The position numbers and the translations under genes are program-made. A stretch of 64,000 nt of DNA from Plasmodiophora brassicae (lineage: Eukaryota > Endomyxa > Phytomyxea > Plasmodiophorida > Plasmodiophoridae), in the NCBI GenBank assembly GCA_039704465.1, contig JASFAU010000016.1, positions 1 through 64,000 on the forward strand, given 5' to 3'. The first letter of the stretch is position 1. Each line of letters starts with the position of its first letter. The notes under the pieces were generated by a model. The model saw nothing but the letters and a program-made list of their open reading frames with translations, made no database searches and was not told where the DNA came from. Below are positions 56,035-64,000 of the stretch, one piece after another.

Positions 56035-57243
56035 CCGTCGGCGTGGCGAGCGTCTCTTGCCTGTCCTGCACGTGACGCGCGTGCCCCGAACCTGCAGGTC
56101 GTCCTGGTCGGCAGCAGTCGATGAAACCGGTGCAGGGAGAGGCGCCCGTTTGCCGGTCGAGGGCACCAACAGCCGATCGTCACCGAATGACAGACAGTGG
56201 CAGCAACGCCCATGCCATGCGGATGCGAACGGGTGTGGACGCGAGTGAACACGTCCTCAGACAGTATTGAACTCGGATGATGACGAAATGTACAGCATCG
56301 GCTTGAGCGCGTGATTCGACAGGTTGGACCTCTGCAGCAGTCAGGCGACGTGAAACTGATCTGTACGAGATCCTGCTAGTCGATCGGGCATGAGCACGCG
56401 GACGTGGGATTATGCCAAAGTGGAGCGGTGCTCCTGCAGCTGTCGGCTGCATAGGATGGGAAATCAAAGGTACCTATCATCTGCGCAACGCTTTAAGTCG
56501 GTCGCTGACGTCGTCTGCCTGTCATCACCATCGATGGATGTTTCATCAGGTGCCGTCGCAGACTGATCGGGAGTGTCCACGGCTGGTGTACTTGACCGAA
56601 CGCCGGTGAATCAGACTGCCTGTATACACCGGCGCGCGACGCAGACGGTCAAACGCGGCTTGCCCAGCCACAATCATCGCTGTCGCGTGCATCGGTTACG
56701 CTGAAGCACAACGTTTCCTAGCGACGAGTGAATCGGCATTCTCGGGATGAACCAGCTGCCCAGTTACCAGGACCCTGGACACTGAACATGTGCCCGAAGT
56801 CGTTCAGGAGCAGGCTAATGACGCCGTTCGCCCAGCAAGTTGCCCTCCAGGAGCGTCAACGAAGAGTGTGATAGAGGAACGTCGATATGTGTCACTGCTG
56901 CATGTTGGGTGGAGTCTCGTATGTAGACCGCGTCTAACAACGTTATTTGTTCACATCCGGGCACCACGTATAAACATCTAGGATGTCCTGAGAACGACCA
57001 TGCGGTTGACAGGGGGATCGGCCGTCATTCGTCATGCGACAAAGCCGATATCACGTCCAGCGCTATGCCTTCACAAATCGAAGAACTAATAGACACGCGT
57101 AGCATTAGGGTTCACAGCGCAACGCCTGGCGCCCAGCACGCTCGCTATCAATGACGTCCAGCTCGGCAGGAACCATTAACCGTGAGACCAGGACGGCATC
57201 CACACAAAGGCGCCCGGCATGCAGCCAAGGCGCTATATTGTGA
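56035..57243. other. No gene recognised
   Basis: About 1.2 kb of sequence with short ORFs, none with motifs or splice support. Confidence 0.4.
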
Positions 57244-57452
57244 CTACTGGTCAATAGGAACGCTGATGTGGTCCGCCCAGCTGGGCATCTGGAGGGAGGC
57301 TTGTTGGTGGGAGCTAGACGTCAAGACGATCGTCGCTTTGTCACAATCCACGAACAATACCTTCAAGAACGTGCTGGACTTGCTGCCGAGTAAGATGGAC
57401 TGGTTCTCGACTTTGAACAATCGTCGAACGTTGCGGATCACGACACCCGGCC

Positions 57453-58308
57453 CCTGTACGTGACCAGTTACATCAATAAGGCCATCGCCTTGGATGACAA
57501 ACCCTTGATATCGACTGCCTCTTCAACCACCCAGCCCTCGGATCGCTTGACGAGGGCTGTCACCGTCCGCTCGCCCAGAAGTTGGCGAACAAATAATTTC
57601 AGTTGGTGCGCCAGGGTCGCCCTGTTCCCCGCCGGGAAGGATACGGTGGGCGCAGCACAGCAGAAGGTGAGTGCAACGACCTACGTGTATACCTTTACCT
57701 GCATAAGCAGGCAGGGGTCCCAGCCCGCCGTCGGTGTCCCCGTCGCCACCAATTCAGTGTAGTTGGCGTGTTGGAAGGCGATGGTCGTACGCCCAGTGTC
57801 GTTGTCGATCGCAATCTGCACGCTGTCGTACGTTGGTGCGGCGCCGTCCCGTAGGATTTCCGCACCGGTGCCATGCCGTCTCATTCGGTTGCCCGACCGT
57901 GATCGAGTATCTGCGCAGCAACGCGGGACGGCGTGCCGCGCCAACCTACGACGACGTACAGATCGTGATCGACAACCTCACTGGGCATTCGACCGCTGCC
58001 TTCCAACACGCCAACTACGTTGAAGTGGTGGCGACGGGGACACCGACGGCGGGCCGGGATCCTAAAGGTATACACGTCATCAGGTTGCCGCACTCACCAT
58101 CTGATGTGCAGCGCCCGGGGAACAGGGTGATCCTGGCGCACCAACTAAAGTTATATGTTCGCCACCTGCTGGGCGAGCGGACGGTGGCAGCCTTCGTGAA
58201 GCGACACGAGGGCTGGGTGGTTAAGAAGGCAGCCGATATCAAAGGTTTGTCATCCTGCCTCCAAATGTCAAGGCGATGGCCTTATTGATGTAACTGGTCA
58301 CGTACAGG
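57453..58308. repeat. Large inverted repeat, arms about 390-400 bp, spacer about 70 bp
   Basis: 57453-57854 pairs with 57924-58308. The outer ends match exactly (CCTGTACGTGACCAGTTACA against its reverse complement at 58289-58308), and identity stays high across the arms with small indels. Both arms carry the same protein-like text read toward the outside: QIVIDNLTGHSTAAFQHANY with ELVATGTPTAG, then AHQLKLYVRHLLGERTVAAF and VKRHEGWVV. The left arm's version continues outward on the minus strand to about 57244 (LLGSKSSTFLKVLFVDCDKA). So an unrecognised gene fragment was duplicated in inverted orientation. Some frames are broken in both copies. Confidence 0.85.
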
Positions 58309-60647
58309 AAGTCCATCAGAAAGCGTGAAATGCACGACTTCGCATAGGAAGCATTGATGGCCTTGTTGCGAAAAATGCATTGGCCTTTGACAACACGGCA
58401 CCAGAATAAAAGACAACAAGAGAAGAAGCTCGCGAAGTAGAGCGAAGCGTTTCCGATGGGCGAACGTTGCCGAACTCAGCTCGTATATGCGGCTGATTCG
58501 AGAATGCATCGAATTGCGCAAGACGCTGACGAATTTGGAGGTTCGAATTTGTCTGTGCAATGCCACCTCGAAGCCTCTCACGAGGCTGAAATATCGATGA
58601 CGCCAGGAATGCGAATCAACCGCCGCCCATTGCCTCATGGTGATGATATGGATGTGCAGCCAGCAGCGCTCCAGAGAGGATAAGGTGTAAGTGCCGAATG
58701 ACCCATGCAGAGAAATTGCCGGGAATAATGTGCCACCATTATCGGTACAACCCACGGAAGAAACGTGGCCAAACAGCAGCGGATCGTCGGAACGGCACGT
58801 CAGGTGTCCATGCATATCCGCTCTGATGAGAGTTGTCGCCATCGCAAGTTGCAGCTTCTTGCCGATACTGAACGCTTCCGATACTGTTGAGCTCAGGAGC
58901 TCTTTCATGAACTTGATCCAAAGCTCCATACAATAGGTCCACAGAAAACCATAAACGGGGCCCGATTATGTCACCGAGATGCGCGAGTGAATGCATCTGA
59001 TTCCATTTCAATCAAACAAATTATGGACCATGCCTGGGCATATGTCTTACAGAAATTGTCAGCATCACTGGAGAAATAACAGATTCAAGGCGCGCTAGTG
59101 AATCCAAGGACGATTCGGACCGCCGGTTTAAGTCGGACCTGACAAGCGCCTTCGACAGGATCTGAGACGCCCAAGTCCCAACGCAAAAAGTCGAAGAACG
59201 TTATCCAGAACTTGACCGCGCGTTCACTGACGTTCCTTTCGAGGACGACTCGAGGAATGACCGAATACGAAAGTCCAATGCCCACGTTGCCGAGCCAACC
59301 GATGGGGTCTGAAGTTTTCCATGATTTCGACGTAGCCCATCACCTATTCGATATATCAGATATGCCGTTAGACATAGAGCGGTTGCCATTACCATCGATG
59401 CAAACGTGCAACGAACCACTTGACGAGAGGACTTGAATGCATCGTATACCACAAACGCATAATGATACATTATGTTTAGCTCAAATGCATGTAGGCGAAG
59501 AAAATTTCGTCGATGGGCTTTGGCAATATTTGGGATCAAGAAGACCGGTTGCATCAGCCCAACGTTGCAACGGACAGCTGCTGACAACCCCAGAACAATC
59601 TGTACGAGCGGTACAACCGATCTTGATCCCCATCTGAGGACATCCGCACCGTCAAGCATTGACGAAAGTCCCAGAGGGAACTCATCGAATCGCATGCACC
59701 GCCGCATGAAATCGGCATAACGCACAGAGAAGTTTGCCCCGTCGGTCCAGTCACGGAAGGTATCGGCTGGCTCGTCGAGTTGATTGATATGTCTAGCGTA
59801 TTCTTCGTTCAACTGTTGAGCAAACGTTTTGGACCGGAACAGCGACTGGAGGAAGAGGATTCGCGAGAATTAAGGAAATGGCTCCGAAGTAGCACCGCAA
59901 GCATTGCCAGGCGCGTTCGTGTCCGCTGGCGAGATATGGCCCTCGGAACATACACGATAAGTCAGGGAAGGAATGGCTAGGCCGAGGTCGAGGAGATGCC
60001 TCCGCAGACGAGCGACAGAGGCGATGCCGACGTTTGTGCTGTTTCGCGACAACATGAAATCGTCAAAATCGCCGATGTCGATGCCTCTCGTGGTCGCCTA
60101 TTCGTGAACCTACAGGGGTAGGATATCGTCAATCTGGGTTTCAGCATCCTTGCACAGTGCACCTTACCAGCGCGTTATGCTTCTCAACCAATTTCATCGA
60201 CCTTTCACAGCTAATCTACAGTCGGCTGTCGACAGCCTGGCACGAATGGCCTCGTCGAAAACATCAACGGCGTCCGTGTCCAGTTCGTCAATTGCCACGG
60301 GCACCAGACGAGAGTTCATGTGCGTCATAAGATGATCGTAGAGAGCAAAGCTCGGCCATATATCCACCCTCGTTGTCACGACGCCAATCGTCGAACGAAT
60401 CGGTGTTTTCACGAGCCGCAACGTCGAGGAGTGCAGGTCGAATGCCGGATGCCGCGACTCGTGGTGTATCATCAGGTCCCTCGAGTTCGAACTGTGCCGG
60501 ACCGTCATCGTCATTCACGAGTTCAACATCATCACCGCCAGACATGGCATCCCCATTGTGGCGACGTCGGATCCATTGACGCAGGAAATACTCATTTGCG
60601 TCACCCTCGTCCGGCAGTTTCGCTTCGCCGTCATCGCTGGACTCCAA
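58290..60647 (-). mobile_element. CACTA (En/Spm)-type transposase, copy B, internally deleted
   Basis: Minus-strand blocks match copy A in order. IRPALLDVAARENTDSFDDW (about 60400) pairs with copy A's IRPALLENNARSNVQEFNEW. RLRRHLLDLG with a Cys/His patch lies at about 60000. SSMLDGADVLRWGSRSVVPL and IPNIAKAHRR lie at 59690-59560. VGIGLSYSVIPRVVLERN is near 59270, QMHSLAHLGDIIG near 59000, and LWIKFMKELLSSTVSEAFSI at about 58920. The roughly 600-700 bp of copy A that carries the VHDPMHAI block is missing here between about 59290 and 59350, so this copy could not encode a full transposase. Its 3' end abuts the large inverted repeat. Confidence 0.82.
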
Positions 60648-60859
60648 CCATTCCCGAAGAAAGAAGTTGCCATCGACGTCGTCATCGGGCGACTTGGCCT
60701 CGACACCATCGCCACGCCTCGCCCATTCCTGCCAGAGCAGTCTCCCACTGCGTCATCATCGGTCGACGACTTCTCCTCCAGTGCGGCGTTCACATCACGA
60801 CTCATCGGCGCGAATCGCACGCTGGACCACCCGCGTTCGTTGCGGAGTGCGTGGTACCT

Positions 60860-61564
60860 TCAAGTTTCAACTTCCATGACGATCCGGCCGCGCAGAGAAT
60901 TGGATCCTGTAACCGATTGCTGTGGCTGCAAGCCGTCCCCAATTGACCGAAATTGACATTCTCTGTAATGTTGACCTGAATTTGACGCGGAATTTTCCCA
61001 GAGATGTCGAGACGTTCCGTTGAGACGTGCCTGATGTACCATTCGATTGCACGACGTTTCGATCTCGTGCACGTTGATCGGACCCAGGTCGACTTCACTT
61101 GAAGATGGCTCAGCGGAGTCTGGTTCCTGAGGGGCTTGAAATTGGTTCATTCTGGCAGCCATGCGGCGCACAGTCTCGATCGAATCAACGTCGACCGCAG
61201 CGCATCCTGAGAGCGTATCCATCTCGGTACATCCCGATGCGATGATGTTCTCCAATAGCTTATGCGGGTTAATGAGAAGAGCAGACAGGAGATTGTCATC
61301 AAACAGAATCACTGAAATCGTGTCGGAGACGTAGTAGGTCACATGGTACAGCTTAAGGTTGCCAACCTCAGTCTCCAGAGCTAGTCGTGACTGGAACTTG
61401 TACCGTACCATTCTCATGATTGTCCCGGTAACCTTGCCTTCTGCGGAAGTGACTTCTCGTGACTGGACGTCGCGAAATGTGGCTTCAGTCAACTGGTCAG
61501 CTAAATGACCAGGAATTATGTTTCCACCACGACAGCCCGAATCCAGCTCGTATGGGACGCGCAT
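60860..61564 (-). mobile_element. Retropepsin-like aspartic protease ORF, LTR-retroelement remnant
   Basis: A 234-codon minus-strand ORF begins RVPYELDSGCRGGNIIPGHL, where Asp-Ser-Gly (in place of Asp-Thr/Ser-Gly) sits at the expected active-site position, followed by a beta-rich stretch (HVTYYVSDTISVILFDDNLL) like the flap and second half of a retroviral-type protease. The C-terminal half is a Ser/Glu-rich linker. No reverse transcriptase lies adjacent, so it is either a pol fragment or a lone retropepsin domain. It follows directly upstream of CACTA copy B on the same strand. Confidence 0.55.
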
Positions 61565-63005
61565 GCCTCCAGCACTATACTACATGTTGTAGATCGTCCT
61601 CAGTCCCAGCGTACCCGTTAGTCTTCTGGACCTTTATAGGGCGATTGGCGCGAACGAGCTGGATGCAGCGTTTCTTCGATGGCTTCGTCGGGCAGACTCG
61701 CAATCCGTGGTCGCCGCCGAAGTTCCAGCAAGTGATCTGACCCTTGCCGGCGTCCTTGTTGTCAGGGTCGTCCCTCTAGCTGTCGCTTCGTACCAGGTGT
61801 CTCATTCCCGTTCGGTGGTGCTCCAGGAGCCATAGCTTTCGATGCATTCGGCTGCGTGTTGTGAACGATAGCATGCTTCGGACGGGTCGGTCGGTTGGTA
61901 GCGGGCGATGCTGCGGGACGCGCCGAACGCCAGTTGCCAACGCCACTTGATACTTGTGACTCTTGTCGTTGAGGTGTACTTCGGCACAGGTCTTGTTAGA
62001 CACTTCCGCGATCTGCGTGGAGCCTTGCACGAAGACCTTGTATCTGACCCATTCCAGGGCGTGCTTCATGATGGCCTTCAAGTCACCCTCGCCCTCATGG
62101 CCTTGTCGTCCTTGACCCACTGCCGCAAATGGTCCCATAACGGTCACGGCTGGAGTGAATCCACCAACAATCGACCCAGTGCTCGACGTCCACCGGTCGT
62201 GTCGCGTAGATGAAGTCATGCGCGTTTCCACTGGATCTCCGTCATCCGATCCAAAATGGACTGCACCCCTGATCCTTCAGCGTAGGGAGGCTTACGTCCA
62301 TCGACAACTCCTTGGCAAACTTGGCTTCGATGTCCTGAGACGTGAGACTGTGGCTGGCCGGAAGACTCTTGATCTGGCCAGCGATCCACCCTTCAAGTTC
62401 GTCATCAGTCAGCATGTCGACGCTGAGAAGGAAGAGGTGATTCAGGGCAACAATGGACGTCAGCTGTGGCGTCGTGAAGCAAAGCGGATTGCTTGCGGCT
62501 TGATCCTAGCTGCCTCAGATCGTTGTCCTTCGCGATCATTCACGACGGCGCAGTACCGGTCACATCGCACCTTTCAACTTCAGGGTCGACGTAGCATCCA
62601 GCTTCGTCGCGCGCGGGAGAATGCTGATGTCGGCCGAGCTCTTGACGTTGCCGACGTTCACGCCTTGCGACTCTGATGCCATGACCGAACGAAGATATAT
62701 GCGACGATCCACCGTTTGTGGACGTGATAACGTAGACCTGGGTGTCTAGCGCCCATTGGCACGTTCGCCGGTGAGCGCACCGAGCACCACGCGCACTGTC
62801 GTCGGCTCGCCACCCGGTTTGGCTGAGCCACGCACTGCGCATGGGTCATCGACTCATCGTGCAAGGCGGCTGGACAACGCCGCCGACCTGTGTCGCAGCT
62901 GCTCATCGCCGCGCCAGGTGTCGAATAGCCGTTTATTCTTGATAACGTTCGTTGAATGGCAAAATCCTGTGAACAGGCATTGATGGAAGCATTGCTTTGC
63001 TCAAC
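61565..63005. other. No intact gene; possible retroelement gag-like scraps
   Basis: Minus-strand frames contain protein-like stretches (for example LKAIMKHALEWVRYKVFVQG near 62080 and WDHLRQWVKDDKAMRARV near 62130) broken by frame changes. Being just upstream of the protease ORF on the same strand, they may be decayed gag sequence. No zinc knuckle was seen. Confidence 0.35.
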
Positions 63006-63959
63006 TCACATCGTTATCCTCAACGCCAGTGTCTTGTTGCTCAACTCATCATCGTGCGATTCTTCCTTAGCTTCGCCCCTGCTCAACTCATCGTCATCTT
63101 CAACGTCAGCGCGCGATTCTTCCTGAGCTTCGTCGTCGCTCAATGCATCGTCATCTTCAACGCCAGCGCGCGATTCTTCCTGAGCTTCGTCGTCGCTCAA
63201 CGCATCGTCATCTTCAACGTCAGCGCGCGATTCTTCCTGAGCTTCGTCGTCGCTCAACGCATCGTCATCTTCAACGTCAGCGCGCGACTCTGGTTGAGTT
63301 TTGTCATTGGCTAGCTGGTTGGTAATCCGACGAAGAGCATGTAAATCGCCAATGTTGTTGTTCACAAACTCAATCCCTCTCCGGCCTCTAATGAAATCAT
63401 TCTGCCGCCAGTACCTCGCACCAGCCACAACACGCTCAAATTGGTTGGAGCTGATCTTGAATATGGGTGTCGTAATTTCAACCTGGCCAAGGACGAGCCT
63501 CTCTTTGGCCATTCTGGCGAAATTCATCGCCGTTTCGCTAATGTCGGTGAAGGTTGAGATATCAAGAGCACGTTGCTCTTCAATGTCGAAAGCAAGAACT
63601 TCGCGGTCATCTTTGAAGAACACCTTCTGCTTAATTGAATAGAATATTGCATAATGAGGGTCGGTCGTGAACGATATATACGCCGACATTTCTGTGTATC
63701 CTTCCTCTATATGCTGTGACTCGCTCCGCGTACTCAGAGGGGCGCCGGGTCGCAGGCACGGAACATCAGCGCCCAGTTGAGTTTCGTCGAAATTGAATTT
63801 ATGGCACGCTCGGTACAGACGAACGTAACCTTCTTCGACGCTAGCAAGACCGGAGGGCGTCATATCGGCCCCTGTTAGCGAGTCGCCTACTTGCTGAATA
63901 TTGCGGTTAACAGGCGACGACGACGACGACGATGACGATGCGAAAATACAAAATACCAT
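63006..63959 (-). CDS. Putative ADP-ribosyltransferase-fold protein with acidic tandem repeats, 317 aa
   Basis: A single-exon ORF. After a Ser-rich N-terminus, residues 43-215 show the R-S-E-type order of ART folds: EGYVRLYRACH (Arg 50), AYISFTTDPHYAIFYS (STS-like, residues 94-108), and LVLGQVEITTPIF with a Gln-x-Glu at 159-161. This is inferred from motif order; the loop before Gln-x-Glu would be the ARTT loop. Residues 223 to about 300 are four 19-residue repeats of the form EESRADVEDDDALSDDEAQ, coded by 57-bp DNA repeats. There is no clear signal peptide, although the first 10 residues are weakly hydrophobic. ART-fold proteins modify proteins or nucleic acids with ADP-ribose from NAD; the target here is unknown. 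It could also be a non-catalytic relative. Confidence 0.5.
   Translation of the reverse strand: MVFCIFASSSSSSSSPVNRNIQQVGDSLTGADMTPSGLASVEEGYVRLYRACHKFNFDETQLGADVPCLRPGAPLSTRSESQHIEEGYTEMSAYISFTTDPHYAIFYSIKQKVFFKDDREVLAFDIEEQRALDISTFTDISETAMNFARMAKERLVLGQVEITTPIFKISSNQFERVVAGARYWRQNDFIRGRRGIEFVNNNIGDLHALRRITNQLANDKTQPESRADVEDDDALSDDEAQEESRADVEDDDALSDDEAQEESRAGVEDDDALSDDEAQEESRADVEDDDELSRGEAKEESHDDELSNKTLALRITM
63080..63295. repeat. 57-bp tandem repeat coding the acidic 19-mer
   Basis: Just under four head-to-tail 57-bp units (TCGTCGCTCAACGCATCGTC then ATCTTCAACGTCAGCGCGCG and a GATTCTTCCTGAGCT part on the plus strand). Units 2 and 3 are nearly identical, which indicates recent expansion. The frame is kept because the unit is a multiple of three. 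Confidence 0.9.
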
Positions 63960-64000
63960 TGACGGCTTCCACCCAAAACGAAATTTCCCCGCGTCATTTG

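Noticed and set aside
63080..63295. CRISPR-like array
   Set aside because: Head-to-tail 57-bp units in a coding frame without spacers.

Overview
The window is nuclear DNA from a eukaryotic protist with a compact, GC-rich genome. Genes carry short spliceosomal introns (mostly 50-70 nt, GT...AG, often with a CTGAC or CTAAC branch-like motif), nearly all in phase 0. A HYDIN homologue implies a motile flagellum at some stage. NOT1, RAD23, RAD18, ATG4, a ubiquitin protease and several secreted proteins complete the unique gene content. Gene style would suit a rhizarian such as a plasmodiophorid (Plasmodiophora-like), but this is a guess from style and not a demonstrated identity.

Layout. 1-11 kb is repeat-derived: a frameshifted LINE-type reverse transcriptase, a CACTA/Tnp2-type transposase copy, a second decayed copy of the LINE interrupted by what looks like a tRNA-derived SINE with a 13-bp target-site duplication, and two strong palindromes. 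11-13.2 kb has no gene I can support. 13.2-53.6 kb is gene-dense. On the minus strand come a USP-type deubiquitinase and a 13.6-kb HYDIN gene. On the plus strand come a SPRY-like protein and NOT1 (16 exons, 2155 aa, reconstructed end to end). Then come a YhfC-like membrane protease (minus), RAD23 (plus), a TPR protein (minus) and ATG4 (minus). The stretch 42.7-53.5 kb holds four separate signal-peptide proteins made mostly of His, Asp, Glu and Gly, interleaved with secreted NTF2/SnoaL-like and Cys-rich proteins, RAD18 and an unrecognised three-exon gene.

53.7-64 kb is again a graveyard. It has a frame-broken duplicate of part of HYDIN, a 101-bp-arm snap-back palindrome that duplicates the end of a neighbouring gene, a Ty1/copia RNase H scrap fused to a 26-bp HYDIN scrap, a roughly 400-bp-arm inverted repeat, a second CACTA copy with an internal deletion, and a retropepsin-like ORF. 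Last comes an intact ORF that looks like an ADP-ribosyltransferase fold with 19-residue acidic tandem repeats.

Functional themes are ubiquitin and DNA-damage handling (USP, RAD23, RAD18), autophagy (ATG4 with a C-terminal LC3-interacting motif), mRNA deadenylation (NOT1), flagellar motility (HYDIN), and a block of secreted, probably metal-binding proteins, which is the best candidate for an undescribed system. Exon joins were made by hand from splice consensus and frame. Starts are the least certain part.
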